This document shows positions 43,887 through 43,890 of a DNA stretch of 43,890 bases, piece by piece. The stretch is from NCBI RefSeq assembly GCF_003172935.1, contig NZ_QGKS01000075.1, forward strand, positions 1 to 43,890, written 5' to 3'. The stretch comes from Micromonospora sicca. GTDB lineage: Bacteria; Actinomycetota; Actinomycetes; Mycobacteriales; Micromonosporaceae. A model generated the notes under the pieces. That model was not told the DNA's origin. It saw nothing but the letters and a program-made list of their open reading frames with translations, and made no database searches. A program made the translations under genes and the position numbers. Numbering within the stretch: position 1 is the stretch's first letter; each line of letters begins with the position of its first letter.

Positions 43887-43890
43887 GCCC

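Overview
The window is about 43.9 kb of very GC-rich, gene-dense DNA with GTG and TTG starts, many SD-less (apparently leaderless) genes and typical actinobacterial families: an actinobacterial GlmU tail, Glp/SepX divisome proteins, a Ruc-like FmdB protein, an Rpf-type neighbourhood and mannosyl transfer to proteins. Gene content, codon bias and the small lineage-type proteins suggest a Micromonospora-like member of the Micromonosporaceae; this is inferred from protein character, not from a database search. It is chromosomal housekeeping DNA. From about 9.6 kb to the end, the gene order follows, from memory, the Mycobacterium tuberculosis block Rv0991c-Rv1019 (ruc, 5-FCL, galU, glp, rimJ, sepX ... 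pmt, rsmI, metG, tatD, ksgA, ispE ... pth, rplY, prs, glmU, TetR), with insertions and losses.

Layout. 1-1.2 kb: the C-terminal half of a CBS-domain (CNNM/CorC) membrane protein gene whose 5' part is missing, abutting a truncated TnpB transposon remnant. 1.4-3.6 kb: galE-galK (galactose to glucose metabolism), closed by a perfect 22-bp palindrome. 3.6-6.8 kb: cysQ-cysD-cysN (sulfate activation and PAP removal), minus strand. 6.9-11.3 kb: pth, rplY, prs, glmU (translation, PRPP, UDP-GlcNAc), then tRNA-Gln, all minus strand. 11.3-14.2 kb: an HTH protein with a LAGLIDADG-like segment, a frameshifted acyl desaturase and a TetR regulator. 14.2-20.2 kb: two DUF4383 membrane proteins, an ABC-F ATPase, ispE, rsmA, tatD, minus strand. 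20.3-22.4 kb: an unknown protein and an alpha/beta hydrolase. 22.5-28.0 kb: metG, a membrane protein, rsmI, and divergently a protein O-mannosyltransferase. 28.3-32.7 kb: a secreted vWA pair, a small Cys protein, a Sfp-type phosphopantetheinyl transferase, and a proline-rich DUF4352 protein. 32.7-35.6 kb: a decayed, low-density stretch with gene remnants, a DinB protein, an FBP zinc-finger protein and two small hydrophilic proteins. 35.6-43.3 kb: tRNA-Ala, then the conserved minus-strand block GGDEF-galU-glp-rimJ-sepX and, divergently, 5-formyltetrahydrofolate cyclo-ligase and the Ruc-like gene with a CIRCE-type operator. 43.3-43.9 kb: no gene found; an imperfect palindrome, and untrimmed sequencing adapter at the very end.

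How the genes fit together. GalE, GalK and GalU feed UDP-sugars; GlmU supplies UDP-GlcNAc for the wall; Prs supplies PRPP; CysQ/D/N run sulfate activation; Glp and SepX are divisome partners; a membrane diguanylate cyclase sits directly ahead of galU in the same orientation. The most interesting observations are the CIRCE-type operator before the Ruc-like chaperone gene, the c-di-GMP gene placed in the galU-glp-sepX block, a 25-residue leaderless ORF coupled to ispE, and several leaderless starts with a -10 hexamer at a fixed distance. Because adapter sequence survives at the end of the contig, single-base frameshifts in this assembly should be treated cautiously.
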